64,000 nucleotides of DNA from Kiloniellales bacterium (GCA_030064845.1 JASJEC010000004.1:62001-126000); one strand, 5' to 3'; numbered from the stretch's first letter, positions 44,017-52,977 are shown. A program made the numbers and translations. The notes: generated by a model not told the origin, from the letters alone.

Positions 44017-46758
44017 TCACGCGCCCAACCGCAGGGGCACGACGCGCTTGTAGATCTCTATGGCGACGATCAGCGAGACGGCCATCATGGCCACGGTCAG
44101 CCAGTCGGCCCAGGAGATCGGCTGCACGTCCAGGATCGTGCTCAGGCCCGGCATGTGCATGGCCGCGATGTGCAGGCCCTGGGCGCCGGCGACGGCCCAG
44201 AGGAGAAACCAGTTGTCGGAGAGCGGCACCTGGAAGACCGAGCGCCGCTCGGAGCGGGCGTTCAGAACGTGGGCGTTCTCGAACAGCACCATGAGGAGCA
44301 GAACCATGTTGCGCGCCTCGGCCTCGGCCATGCCCTGGGTCAGGCACCACTCGAAGAAGACGAAGGCCATCGCGCCCATGTAGGTTCCGGCGGTCAGGAC
44401 CTGGCTGACCATCCGCCGGTCGAAGAGCGCCTCGCCGGGCGGCCGCGGCGGCCGCTTGCCGATGTCCGGCTCGGCCTTCTCGAAGGCCAGGGCCATGTGC
44501 TGAATGCCATTGGTCACCAGGTTCAGCCACAGCAGCTGCACGGCGAAGAGGGGGATCGGCCGGTCGAAGACGATCGCCAGCAGGAAGAGCACGATCTCGC
44601 CCAGTCCCGTGGCGACCAGCAGGAAGATCAGCTTGCGAACGTTGTCGTAGGCGACCCGGCCTTCCTCGATGCCCGCGACGATCGAGGCGAAGTTGTCGTC
44701 GGTCAGTATCAAGTCCGCCGCGCCGCGCGCCACGTCGGTGCCGCCGAGGCCCATCGCCACGCCGATGTCGGCGGCGTCGAGCGCGGGGGCGTCGTTCACG
44801 CCGTCGCCGGTCACGGCCACGACCTCGCCGCCCCGCTGATAGGCGGCGACGATGTCGAGCTTCTGCACCGGCTCGACCCGGGCGAAGACCCGCGCCTCGG
44901 CAACCCGCCGGTCGAAGTGATCGTCCGGCCGGTCGTGCCGCGCCAGCTCGGCGCCGGTCACGACCTCGCGAGGATCGCTGGCGATGCCGAGCTCCCGGGC
45001 GATCGCCAGGGCCGTCCCGGGATGATCGCCCGTCACCATGCGCACCGAGATTCCGGCCATGCGGCATCGCTCGATGGCCTCCGGCACCTCCGGGCGCACC
45101 GGGTCGATCAGGCCAGCCAGACCGAGAAAGGTCAGGCCGGACAGCGCGTCGGCTGACACCGCGCGGGCCTCTTCCAGGGTGGCGGGGCCGCGCGCCACCG
45201 CCAGAACGCGGTAGCCTTGGGCAGCCATGCGGTCGGCCTCGACCCGCAGCTGCTCGGCGTCCGAACCACTGCACAACGGCAGGATCACCTCGGGCGCGCC
45301 TTTCACATGGACCACGGCGCCGTCGCCGGGCGCCTCGGGTTGATCGCTCGACCGGGCCGGGACGGCAAAGGCGGCGGCGAAGCGCCGCGCCGGCTCGTAA
45401 GGAATGGCGCTGACCTGCGGCGCGTTCCGGCGCAACTCGTGGACGTCGATCCCCGCCTTCGTGGCCGCCACGAGAAAGGCGACGTCGACGGTATCGCCCA
45501 AATGCTCGGTGCCCTCGGCGGTGAACCGCACCGTGGCCTCGTTGCAGAGCGCGGCGCTCTCGACCAGGGCGCGGAACCGGCTCTCGGCCTCCCCGGTCAA
45601 GGTCTTTCCGTCGGAGGTCGGCGCGCCCTCGCGGCCGTAGCCGGCGCCGCTGATCTGAATTGCCGGGTCGGGTGTCGACCCGGAGAAGGTCAGAACTTGC
45701 CGGACCATGAGCTCGTTGCAGGTCAAGGTGCCGGTCTTGTCGCTGGCGATCACCGTGCAGGTGCCCAGGCCTTCGACCGCGGGCAGGGCGCGGACGATCA
45801 CCCTGCGTTTCTGCATGCGGTGTGTCGCGACGGCCAAGGCGATGGTGATCGCTACCGGGAGGCCCTCGGGAATGGCGGCGACCGCCAGGGCGACGGCGAT
45901 TAGGAACACGGTGATCAGCGGAGTCCCCTGGAGCAGCTGGGCCACGGCGATGACCGCGATCAGCACCATGGTGACGATCCCCAGACGGCGGCTGAAGTGC
46001 TCGAGGCGCCGGATCAGCGGCGGCGGCGAGGCCGGCCCGGTCGCGAGCGCCTCGGCGATGCGGCCGATCTCGGTCCGCCGGCCGGTCGCCACCACCACGC
46101 CCTGGGCGCGCCCCTTCAAGATGGTGCAGCCGGCGTGCAGCATGTTGGCCCGCTCGGCGACCGGCGTGCGCACGTCGTGCACGGCATCGGGCTGCTTGGC
46201 GACCGGCAGCGACTCGCCGGTCAGCAGCGACTCGTCGACCGTCAACTCGTGGTGCTCGAGCAGCCGGAGATCGGCACCGATGCGGTCGCCCGATTCGAGC
46301 CGAAGGATATCGCCGGGCACCAGTTCCGCCGCATCGACCTCGACCCAGTGGCCCTCGCGCCGCACGACCGCGCGGTCCCGGATCAGCGCGTCGAGCGCCT
46401 CGGCCTCCTTCTGCGCCTTCCACTCCTGGGCCACGCCGATCACGGCATTGAGCTGGAGCACCACGAAGATGAAGCCGGCATCCAGCCACTCGCCGACCGC
46501 CACGGACACCACGGTGGCCGCCAGTAGCAGATAGACCAGGGGATTGGCGAATTGACGGACATAGATCCAGGGAATCGACGGCGGGCGCCGGCGCGGCAGG
46601 ATGTTATGTCCCCAGCGGTCCAGCCGTTTCTCGGCATCCGCCGGGCTCAGGCCGTCGGGTCCGCTTCCCTGCCGGACCAGGACCGTCTCGACCGGCAGCG
46701 CGTGCCAAGTTTCGCCCCGCGTGTCCGGGGCAGGCTGAACCGGCGCCTCTTCATTCAT
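44017..46758 (-). CDS. P2-type cation-transporting ATPase
   Basis: A 913-residue pump. It shows the A-domain LLTGES, phosphorylated Asp340 in DKTGTLT, the nucleotide-domain hinge TGDHPGTA and GDGVNDAPALDAADIGVAMG, and the M4 motif IPEGLP. This places it with Ca/Na/K-type P2 ATPases. In M6, LWLNLVTNGIQ has Asn750 where SERCA has the ion-binding Asp800, so the cation is uncertain. ATG 46758 starts the usual N-terminal cation-ATPase domain (ETWHALPVETVLVRQ); the frame is open upstream but spans the promoter. A strong FNR-like box lies about 77 bases upstream. Confidence 0.93.
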   Translation of the reverse strand: MNEEAPVQPAPDTRGETWHALPVETVLVRQGSGPDGLSPADAEKRLDRWGHNILPRRRPPSIPWIYVRQFANPLVYLLLAATVVSVAVGEWLDAGFIFVVLQLNAVIGVAQEWKAQKEAEALDALIRDRAVVRREGHWVEVDAAELVPGDILRLESGDRIGADLRLLEHHELTVDESLLTGESLPVAKQPDAVHDVRTPVAERANMLHAGCTILKGRAQGVVVATGRRTEIGRIAEALATGPASPPPLIRRLEHFSRRLGIVTMVLIAVIAVAQLLQGTPLITVFLIAVALAVAAIPEGLPVAITIALAVATHRMQKRRVIVRALPAVEGLGTCTVIASDKTGTLTCNELMVRQVLTFSGSTPDPAIQISGAGYGREGAPTSDGKTLTGEAESRFRALVESAALCNEATVRFTAEGTEHLGDTVDVAFLVAATKAGIDVHELRRNAPQVSAIPYEPARRFAAAFAVPARSSDQPEAPGDGAVVHVKGAPEVILPLCSGSDAEQLRVEADRMAAQGYRVLAVARGPATLEEARAVSADALSGLTFLGLAGLIDPVRPEVPEAIERCRMAGISVRMVTGDHPGTALAIARELGIASDPREVVTGAELARHDRPDDHFDRRVAEARVFARVEPVQKLDIVAAYQRGGEVVAVTGDGVNDAPALDAADIGVAMGLGGTDVARGAADLILTDDNFASIVAGIEEGRVAYDNVRKLIFLLVATGLGEIVLFLLAIVFDRPIPLFAVQLLWLNLVTNGIQHMALAFEKAEPDIGKRPPRPPGEALFDRRMVSQVLTAGTYMGAMAFVFFEWCLTQGMAEAEARNMVLLLMVLFENAHVLNARSERRSVFQVPLSDNWFLLWAVAGAQGLHIAAMHMPGLSTILDVQPISWADWLTVAMMAVSLIVAIEIYKRVVPLRLGA

Positions 46759-46828
46759 GCGAAGATCGCTTCCGAAGTCCTTCAGTCTGCCACAGACTTT
46801 AGTACAAGGCCTGCGGCTCGCCGCCGCC

Positions 46829-46842
46829 TTGATGCAGAACAA
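46829..46842. promoter_or_regulatory. FNR/FixK-like box upstream of the P-type ATPase gene
   Basis: TTGAT-GCAG-AACAA matches TTGAT-N4-ATCAA at nine of ten positions. If the box centres at -41.5, transcription on the minus strand would start near 46794. TGTACT (complement of 46801-46806) lies exactly where a -10 box is expected and matches TATAAT at four of six. The arrangement is that of a class II oxygen-responsive promoter. Confidence 0.6.
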
Positions 46843-46844
46843 TC

Positions 46845-46907
46845 CTAGAGCGGATCGCATTCAAACGGGATCACTTCCGGATACCGGTTCAATGTGATCT
46901 GCTCTAG
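46845..46907. repeat. CTAGAGCGGATC-family palindromic repeat, copy C
   Basis: CTAGAGCGGATCGCATT (46845-46861) pairs with AATGTGATCTGCTCTAG (46891-46907) with two mismatches, and the pairing continues inward through CAAACGGGAT/ATACCGGTT. The loop is CACTTCCGG. The ends match the copies near 35.4 kb. It lies just downstream of the BT1/MFS-like transporter stop and could end its transcript. Confidence 0.75.
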
Positions 46908-46914
46908 CGGCCGA

Positions 46915-48564
46915 TCACTGCCGGGTGCGCAGGGGCGAGCTTTGGACCAGGGCGATTGCGATAAGCGGCGCGGCCACGGCGATCACCGCGACCGTGATCA
47001 GCAGCCAGCCGAGCTCGCCGTAGTCGGCCGGGACCGAGACCTCACCCGTGGTCCGGTCGCGCACCTCGCGGGTCACGTTGAACACCTGGTTGAGGTACTT
47101 CGTGCCCAGGCTCGAGGCCGAGAGGGCGAGGTTCGTGAAGGAGGCCATGACGGCGAAGAAGGTCGCCTTGAGGTGGGCCGGGGCGTTCTTCGCGATCCAG
47201 GCCAGCAGGGGGATCATGGCGATCTGCGCCAGGGGCGATTCGAGCGCCGTATCCAGGATGGCGATGAAGTGGGCGTCGACCACGCCGCCGGTATGCCGCG
47301 CGGTCCACTCGTGAAGCCCGTAGTAGAGGCCGATGTTGGGCAGCGATAGCAGGCCGGTGGCGATAGTCAGCAGAAGGATGACCTCTGCGATCGATTTTCT
47401 CGCCATCAAGGGCCTCAGCACCACCATGCCCGCTAGCGCCAGACAGGAGGTGATCAGGGAAAGCACCGAGAGGAACCGCTGATCGAAGCCGAGCACGTCG
47501 ATTTCCCACCAGGCCACGCCGGGGCCGGGCAGGGGAACCGCACGGAACACGAAGATGATGATGGCGGTGCCGACCAGGGCGCGGCGCACCTCTGGATCCA
47601 GCTCGCGAACCAGGCGCTGCATTAGAAACAGCACGATCGTCAGAGAGCCCGCCAGGACGATCTCCTGGGCGTAGGCGAGTCCGCTCAGGCCGGTCGCCAT
47701 GGTGAAGGCGACGAAGGCCAGGGAACCGCCGAATATCCACCAGTTGGGCCGGGTCCGCCCGGACTCGCCGTAGACCAGGTCGTGGATTTCCCGCTCGTCC
47801 CGGCCGTCGCGCCGCAGCGCGGCGGCCCGGCGCCGCAGCGTCACGGCGCCGAGGCTGACACCGATCACCGAGAGCACCGGGATGCCCAGGGCCAGCAGGT
47901 AGATTCCGGCGTAGATCGAGACCTTCTCGGACTCGGACAGGTTTCCGACGTCCCTGAACATAACGATGTTCAAGGCGGCGACCATGACCAAGCCGGAGAT
48001 GATGGCGAAACGGCCGAGCGTCTGCATGGTGGTATGCATCGCCTTGACCTCGGCGTCGCTGTAGGGCCTGCCGTCCGGCGCGGTCGCCGGCACTGCCTCG
48101 ACCGTCATGGCGTCGGCGACCGTGTCCTGGACCACGTAGCCGATCGGCGCCAAGAGGGCCGAGACGACGAACCAGGCCTCGACCCCCATGAACCGGGAAA
48201 GCACGGCGGTGTGCGCGATCAGGCCGTACATGACCCCGATGCTGAGCGCGATCAGCAGGGCGCCCAGGTAGACCAGGAGGAACTTCCAGCGCCAGATGAT
48301 GTCGACCAGGTGGCCGAGCGGCATTTTCAGCGCCCAGGGGAGTCCCGCCCAGAAGGCCAGGCCGGCCAGGAAGGCCGCCGAGAGGTCGAGGTACTCCTTG
48401 ATGAAGAAGGTCCCGACGATCGCGGTAAGACCCGAGACACCGGCCGCCAGATACACCATGAGCGGCGGCAGGTAGGACCAGCGGAACTGCCGGCCGAGCT
48501 CGAAGATCGTTTCGTCGATCCAGCGGACGATCGGTTTCGCAGTGTCTTCGGCGACCGGGCTCAA
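46915..48564 (-). CDS. MFS/BT1-like multi-pass membrane transporter
   Basis: A 549-residue membrane protein with about 12 hydrophobic helices. WAGLPWALKMPLGHLVDIIW resembles the motif of folate-biopterin (BT1) and related MFS carriers. DTVADAMTVEAV and a cytoplasmic loop with RDGRDEREIHDLVYGESGR lie in the middle. The substrate is unknown. It diverges from a small holin-like gene, and an FNR-like box lies about 94 bases upstream of its ATG. Confidence 0.65.
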   Translation of the reverse strand: MSPVAEDTAKPIVRWIDETIFELGRQFRWSYLPPLMVYLAAGVSGLTAIVGTFFIKEYLDLSAAFLAGLAFWAGLPWALKMPLGHLVDIIWRWKFLLVYLGALLIALSIGVMYGLIAHTAVLSRFMGVEAWFVVSALLAPIGYVVQDTVADAMTVEAVPATAPDGRPYSDAEVKAMHTTMQTLGRFAIISGLVMVAALNIVMFRDVGNLSESEKVSIYAGIYLLALGIPVLSVIGVSLGAVTLRRRAAALRRDGRDEREIHDLVYGESGRTRPNWWIFGGSLAFVAFTMATGLSGLAYAQEIVLAGSLTIVLFLMQRLVRELDPEVRRALVGTAIIIFVFRAVPLPGPGVAWWEIDVLGFDQRFLSVLSLITSCLALAGMVVLRPLMARKSIAEVILLLTIATGLLSLPNIGLYYGLHEWTARHTGGVVDAHFIAILDTALESPLAQIAMIPLLAWIAKNAPAHLKATFFAVMASFTNLALSASSLGTKYLNQVFNVTREVRDRTTGEVSVPADYGELGWLLITVAVIAVAAPLIAIALVQSSPLRTRQ

Positions 48565-48651
48565 GACGGGACAACTCCGCTCCGAGACTGAGGCCCGGCA
48601 GTTTCGGTCAGTTGGGTCCGGAAAGTCGAGGATCCTGGCCTTTCCTTCGCC

Positions 48652-48665
48652 TTGCGCTGGATCAA
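48652..48665. promoter_or_regulatory. FNR/FixK-like box between transporter and holin-like genes
   Basis: TTGCG-CTGG-ATCAA matches TTGAT-N4-ATCAA at eight of ten positions, with one half-site perfect. It is centred 94 bases from the transporter start and 86 bases from the holin-like start. No strong -10 box is visible at the ideal place, so the site is weaker than those at 46829 and 52978. Confidence 0.4.
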
Positions 48666-48744
48666 GTCGGGCTCACCCTGTCCGGGCCAAGTTGACCGCT
48701 CGTTTCCCGCGCCGGTTCGGGAGACAGCGAAAGGTGGCTGCGCC

Positions 48745-49032
48745 ATGGCATCGAATCAGCATCACGCGACCCTGGGCGTCCTGAGTTTCGGTTTCGCCCT
48801 TGGACTGACCTGGGCGATCCTCGTCTTCGTGCTTGGGATCGTCGCCGCCTGGCTCGGTTGGGGTGTGCCCGTCGCGGCGGCGCTGGCGAGCCTTTACGTC
48901 GGTTTCAGCCCCACTTTCGTCGGCAGCATTGCGGGCGCCGTCTGGGCTTTCGTCAACGGCCTGGTGGCGGGACTGATGATCGCCTGGCTCTACAATAGAT
49001 TTCTCCTAACCCGCAGGCGCTCCCTGCAGTGA
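48745..49032 (+). CDS. Small holin-like membrane protein
   Basis: A 95-residue protein with three hydrophobic helices (GFALGLTWAILVFVLGIVAAW, VAAALASLYVGFSPTFVGSIAGAVWAFVNG, LMIAWLYNRFL). The LYVGFSPTFVGSIAG...WAFVNG...AWLYN pattern occurs in chromosomal proteins often labelled bacteriophage holin. There is no phage gene nearby, so a membrane-modulating stress role is more likely than lysis. ATG 48745 follows AAAGGTGG and gives the family start. Confidence 0.7.
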   Translation: MASNQHHATLGVLSFGFALGLTWAILVFVLGIVAAWLGWGVPVAAALASLYVGFSPTFVGSIAGAVWAFVNGLVAGLMIAWLYNRFLLTRRRSLQ

Positions 49033-49059
49033 CCGCGGCGCCGCCGTGCCGCGCGGCCG

Positions 49060-50055
49060 TTATCGCCGCAGGAGACCCTCGGCCTCGAGCCACCGGTAGC
49101 TGTCCTCGATCAGGGTCCTGAGCGGTGGGGGTCGGTAGCCGAGCTCGCGCTGGGCGAGATCCGAGACGACCTTGGCCGAGACGGTCACCATCGCGGCCCC
49201 TTCCGGGGTGAGCGCGGGTTCCTTGCCCGTCACGGCGCTCAGCATGACGTTCAGCCGCGCGGCCAGCCGGAAGACTCCGGAAGGCAGAACGACCCGGGGC
49301 GCGCGGCATCCCGTGACCTCGCCGACGGTCCGGAACAAGGCGAGAAAGGTCGCGTAGTCGCCGCCAAGAAGATAGTTCTTCCCGGTCTTTCCCCGCTCCG
49401 CCGCGGCGATGTGAGCCTTCGCGACCTCTTCGGCGAGGCAGAAGGTCCCTGCGCCCGGTGGCGCCGCGGGGATCCACTTTGTGCAGAGGTCGATGATGAC
49501 GCGCGCCCAGCCTTTGCGGTCATATCGTCCCATGACATGACAGGGATTGAGGATGACCGCGTCCAGTCCCCGCGCGACCGCCTCGCGCACCTTCTGTTCG
49601 GCGAGGAACTTCGTGCGGTTGTAGTTGATCCAGGATCGGCCCCCGAGCTGCGCCGATTCCTCGCTTACAACACCCAGCTCCAGACCGAAGGTGTTCCAGG
49701 TCGAAGTGTGGACGAACCGCCGGGCCCTTGCGGCAATCGCGGCGTCCAAGACGTTCTCGGTGCCTCCGACGTTAACGGCGGTCTGCCGCGCGTCGTGACT
49801 GGTCCAGAACGAAATGTCGGCCGCGACGTGGAACACGGCATCGACCTCGCTCGGCACGGCGCGCTCCAGGGACCGCGGGTCGAGCAGGTCTCCTTGGACC
49901 AGCTGCACTGGGAACCTGCTGAGCACGGTCAGGTCGGATGTCGGCCGGTGGAGAGCCACGACGTCCCAATCCGCCAGGACGAGCTGCTCGACCAGATTGA
50001 GGCCGACGAAACCCGTCGCGCCGGTGACGAAGGCAGTCTTCTTCATTGGACGCAA
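49060..50055 (-). CDS. NAD-dependent epimerase/dehydratase (extended SDR)
   Basis: A 331-residue extended SDR. TGATGFVG (11-18) binds the dinucleotide, and Tyr145/Lys149 (YNRTK) with TSTWNTFG form the active site. The layout resembles dihydroflavonol-4-reductase-like and 3-beta-HSD-like proteins that act on varied sugars, sterols or hopanoids. The substrate is unknown. MKKTAFV (50046) is an alternative start three codons in. It shares a 201-bp divergent gap with the CBS-domain gene. Confidence 0.85.
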   Translation of the reverse strand: MRPMKKTAFVTGATGFVGLNLVEQLVLADWDVVALHRPTSDLTVLSRFPVQLVQGDLLDPRSLERAVPSEVDAVFHVAADISFWTSHDARQTAVNVGGTENVLDAAIAARARRFVHTSTWNTFGLELGVVSEESAQLGGRSWINYNRTKFLAEQKVREAVARGLDAVILNPCHVMGRYDRKGWARVIIDLCTKWIPAAPPGAGTFCLAEEVAKAHIAAAERGKTGKNYLLGGDYATFLALFRTVGEVTGCRAPRVVLPSGVFRLAARLNVMLSAVTGKEPALTPEGAAMVTVSAKVVSDLAQRELGYRPPPLRTLIEDSYRWLEAEGLLRR

Positions 50056-50142
50056 CCGTGCCCTTCAGCTGGATCCCGGGCCGCGCCAAGTACCAAGGGC
50101 GTCCGGCTTGTTGGAAGAAACCAAAGCATGGCCGCCCGGGAC

Positions 50143-50156
50143 TTGTCCCAGATCAA
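50143..50156. promoter_or_regulatory. FNR/FixK-like box between epimerase and CBS genes
   Basis: TTGTC-CCAG-ATCAA matches the FNR-type consensus at eight of ten positions with one perfect half-site. It is centred about 107 bases before the CBS gene start; TTAGAT at 50178-50183 is a passable -10 box at the spacing expected for a -41.5 site. Confidence 0.45.
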
Positions 50157-50256
50157 GGCATCCGGGGCTTGCCGCACTTAGATCTCTTTGGTGATGGTCC
50201 GGAACCCGATAGGCTGCTGGGCCCGGCGATGACACGGTTGGCGAGGAGACCACGCA

Positions 50257-50679
50257 GTGACTCGAAAGATTATCCCCGATGTGATCGAACAGAAGCATGT
50301 CGAGACGGTGCGCGGAAAAACTTCCGCACGGCGCGCCGCGCAGATTATGCGCGAGCATGACGTCGGGGCCTTGCCGATCGTGGAAGGCGGTACCTTGAAA
50401 GGAATCATTACGGTCAACGATATGGCCTGCCGGGTTGTCGCCGCCGGACTGGATCCTGACGAGACGCCGGTCAAGGACGTCATGACCCCGGATCCCGATA
50501 CGGTGGCGCCGGACACCAGCGCCATCGACGCGCTGCGCCTCATGCAGGACGGCGGATATCGCCATCTGCCGGTCGTGTCGGGCGGCCGGGTGTGCGGCCT
50601 GCTTTCTCGACGCGACTTCTTCGGTCTGGAGAAGGCGCGGCTCGACGAAGAGACCAAGCTGTGGGAGCGCATCGGCTAG
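50257..50679 (+). CDS. Two-CBS-domain protein
   Basis: A 140-residue protein made almost wholly of a CBS pair: repeat 1 about residues 8-62 (ARRAAQIMREHDVGALPIVE) and repeat 2 about 72-130 (AIDALRLMQDGGYRHLPVV). CBS pairs bind adenine nucleotides and report energy state; stand-alone ones often modulate other enzymes. GTG 50257 is preceded by GGCGAGGAG. The DUF3775 gene follows after 23 bases and is probably co-transcribed. Confidence 0.92.
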   Translation: MTRKIIPDVIEQKHVETVRGKTSARRAAQIMREHDVGALPIVEGGTLKGIITVNDMACRVVAAGLDPDETPVKDVMTPDPDTVAPDTSAIDALRLMQDGGYRHLPVVSGGRVCGLLSRRDFFGLEKARLDEETKLWERIG

Positions 50680-50702
50680 CGCGCAGGAGCCGGGAGGCGA
50701 AG

Positions 50703-51107
50703 ATGCTGAACATCGATCCGCAGACGGTCTGCTTCATAGCCATCAAGGCCCACGCCTTCGATGCCAAGGTCGAGGTGGGCGAGCCGGATCTCGGCTCGAA
50801 CCCGTCGGACGAGAACATGCGCGAGGTGCTCGAAGACCGGGCGGATGATGCGACCGAGGACGAGCTGCAGGCATTGATCGACGGCCTCAACATCGACCAG
50901 CAGGTCGATCTGGTTGCCTTGACCTGGCTTGGGCGTGGCGACTTCACCGCCGGGGAGATCGAGGATGCCCGGAAGGCGGCCCGAGACGCCCACAACGAGC
51001 ATACCGCGCGTTACCTCCTCGGCATTCCCCTGCTGGGCGACTATCTCGAAGAGGGCCTGTCGGCCTTGAACTACTCCTGCGAGGAGTACGAGATGGGGCG
51101 CTTGTGA
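50703..51107 (+). CDS. DUF3775 protein
   Basis: A 134-residue acidic protein beginning MLNIDPQTVCFIAIKAHAFDAKV, with LTWLGRGDFTAGEIEDARKAARD and TARYLLGIPLLGDYLEEGL. These are the DUF3775 signatures, mostly seen in alphaproteobacteria. Function is unknown. A ribosome site GGGAGGCG precedes the ATG. It lies between the CBS-domain gene and a 103-aa hypothetical gene in the same direction. Confidence 0.85.
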   Translation: MLNIDPQTVCFIAIKAHAFDAKVEVGEPDLGSNPSDENMREVLEDRADDATEDELQALIDGLNIDQQVDLVALTWLGRGDFTAGEIEDARKAARDAHNEHTARYLLGIPLLGDYLEEGLSALNYSCEEYEMGRL

Positions 51108-51147
51108 CCGTCGGATCCTGTCGCGTCGGGAAAGTCTGGGCAGGCTC

Positions 51148-51459
51148 GTGAAGAAGCGGTCGTCCCATCCGATACCGGACAAGGCGGAGGTGTCCATCGA
51201 CTTTCCCGACAAGTTCTACGTCGGGTCCTTTCCGAGCGACGCCAAGTTCGAGGCCCGGGCCGAGAACGATGGCCTCTTGATCAAGCTGACCCGTGTCGGC
51301 GAGCAGCGCCGTCAGGTCGAGATCCACCTCCATCACCGCCTGCTGGCGAATATCCTGACCGAGTGGGCCGGGTCCCTGGCCGAGCAGCCGCCCATGGACG
51401 AGGACCATCGGGACACGCTGCTGACCGCCTTGGACAAGGCGGGGGACGCCCTTCGCTGA
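51148..51459 (+). CDS. Hypothetical protein, 103 aa
   Basis: A GTG-started frame of 103 residues beginning MKKRSSHPIPDKAEVSIDFPDKFYVG. No membrane helix, signal or recognised domain is seen; the first half is beta-rich and the second helical. It follows the DUF3775 gene by 40 bases, and GGCAGG upstream could serve as a ribosome site. I do not recognise the family. It converges on the pncB gene. Confidence 0.65.
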   Translation: MKKRSSHPIPDKAEVSIDFPDKFYVGSFPSDAKFEARAENDGLLIKLTRVGEQRRQVEIHLHHRLLANILTEWAGSLAEQPPMDEDHRDTLLTALDKAGDALR

Positions 51460-51481
51460 CCCGTCGGCGACCTGGCTCCGC

Positions 51482-52912
51482 TCAGCCCGCCGCGCTTCTC
51501 AATCGGTCCGCTGTCTTCGCCAATTCCCTCAAGCCGGACGATATCTCAACCGGATAGCGGGCGTCGCTCTCGAGGCGCTGGAGCTGTGTCGGCAAACGGC
51601 GCAGCTCCGCCGACGCGTGGGCGCGCAGTTCGGCCAAGTCCGGCAGAGGCCCGACCAGCCGCCCGTCGCGCATCACGGGCCGGACCAGGGGAACCCCCTC
51701 GCTCGCTTCATCCTCCCTCGTGACGGTATCGCCCATGTTGGTGCCGCCGTTGGGATCATCCGCGCCGCTCGGGCTGTAGTGCCGATAGACCTGCTTGCGC
51801 CCGGGCCAGGTCGCCTTGCCGCTCGATACCTTACGCGTGGGCCGACCCGCATACTCCTGGAGCTTGTAGGCGCAGTCGAGCGCCGGGGCGTCGCTCGAGG
51901 TGGTCAGGCTGGTACCGATGCCGTAACCGTCGATCGGCGCCGCCTCGCGCGCGTGCACGGCCAAGGCGGCCTCGTCGAGGCCGCCGCTGGCGAAGATCTC
52001 GATTTCCGGAAGTCCGGCGCGATCGAGCAGGGTACGGACCGCACGTGCCTCGGCGACGAGATCGCCGCTGTCGAGCCGGACGCCGCGCACCTCGATCCCC
52101 GACTGCCTCAGCTTGGGCACCAGATCGATGACCTTCCGGGCCGCGGCCAGGGTGTCATAGGTGTCGAGCAGCAGGACCAGTCGATCGGGCCGCGAGCGGG
52201 CAAAATTCTCGAAGGCCGCCGCCTCGTCGCCGTGGGCTTGAATGAAGGAGTGGGCCATGGTGCCGACGATCGGGATGCCGAACGCGCGGCCGGCACTCGT
52301 CGTGGCGGTGCCGTCGAATCCGGCGATGTAGGCGGCGCGCGCTGCCAGCAGCCCGGCCTCGGCGCCGTGTGCCCGGCGCAGGCCGAAATCGATCAGCCTC
52401 TTTCCCCCGGCGGCGAGTACCATGCGCGCCGCCTTGGACGCGATCACGCACTGAAAATGCAGGAGATTGATGATGCGGGTCTCCATCAGCTGCGCCACGG
52501 GCAGGGCCGCCGCGAGACGCAGGATGGGTTCGTCCGTGAAGAACAGCGTGCCCTCGCGCATGGCGTCGACGTCGCCGTCGAAACGAAGCGCTTCCAGGTA
52601 GTCGACAAAGTCCCGGCTGAAGCGGCCGCTCTCCTGCAGCCAGGCCAGCTCCTCGGCCGTGAAACGCGCGCCGGTCAGAAAGGCGACCACTTGCTCGAGA
52701 CCGGCCGCCATGAGGAATCCACGTTGCGCCGGGAGCTTTCGAACGAAGAACTCGAAGACCGCTGTCTCGGTCATACCGGCCTCAAGATAGGCCTGCATCA
52801 TGTTGAGTTCATAGAGATCGGTGAGCAGCAGGCTCGATCCCAGGGCGGCCGGCAGGCCATCCGTCCCGTGCCGCCGAGGCGCGCGCGGCTCCGTTTCGCG
52901 CTCTTCCATCAT
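51482..52912 (-). CDS. pncB: Nicotinate phosphoribosyltransferase
   Basis: A 476-residue enzyme that joins nicotinate to PRPP in NAD salvage, with ATP hydrolysis. Motifs are LLTDLYELNMMQAYLE, GTATTSAGRAFGIPIVGTMAHS (phosphorylatable His), GVRLDSGDL and GIGTSLTTSSDAPALDCAYKL. It is longer than the minimal enzyme because of a C-terminal arm. It shares a divergent, FNR-box-bearing gap with the Lon-like gene, which suggests NAD salvage is adjusted under oxygen or energy limitation. Confidence 0.93.
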   Translation of the reverse strand: MMEERETEPRAPRRHGTDGLPAALGSSLLLTDLYELNMMQAYLEAGMTETAVFEFFVRKLPAQRGFLMAAGLEQVVAFLTGARFTAEELAWLQESGRFSRDFVDYLEALRFDGDVDAMREGTLFFTDEPILRLAAALPVAQLMETRIINLLHFQCVIASKAARMVLAAGGKRLIDFGLRRAHGAEAGLLAARAAYIAGFDGTATTSAGRAFGIPIVGTMAHSFIQAHGDEAAAFENFARSRPDRLVLLLDTYDTLAAARKVIDLVPKLRQSGIEVRGVRLDSGDLVAEARAVRTLLDRAGLPEIEIFASGGLDEAALAVHAREAAPIDGYGIGTSLTTSSDAPALDCAYKLQEYAGRPTRKVSSGKATWPGRKQVYRHYSPSGADDPNGGTNMGDTVTREDEASEGVPLVRPVMRDGRLVGPLPDLAELRAHASAELRRLPTQLQRLESDARYPVEISSGLRELAKTADRLRSAAG

Positions 52913-52977
52913 GCTTATGAGGCCCTATTGGGTGCGCTATGCTTCCTGCACCCTCGCCGCCGGGCGGCGGCGCCACA

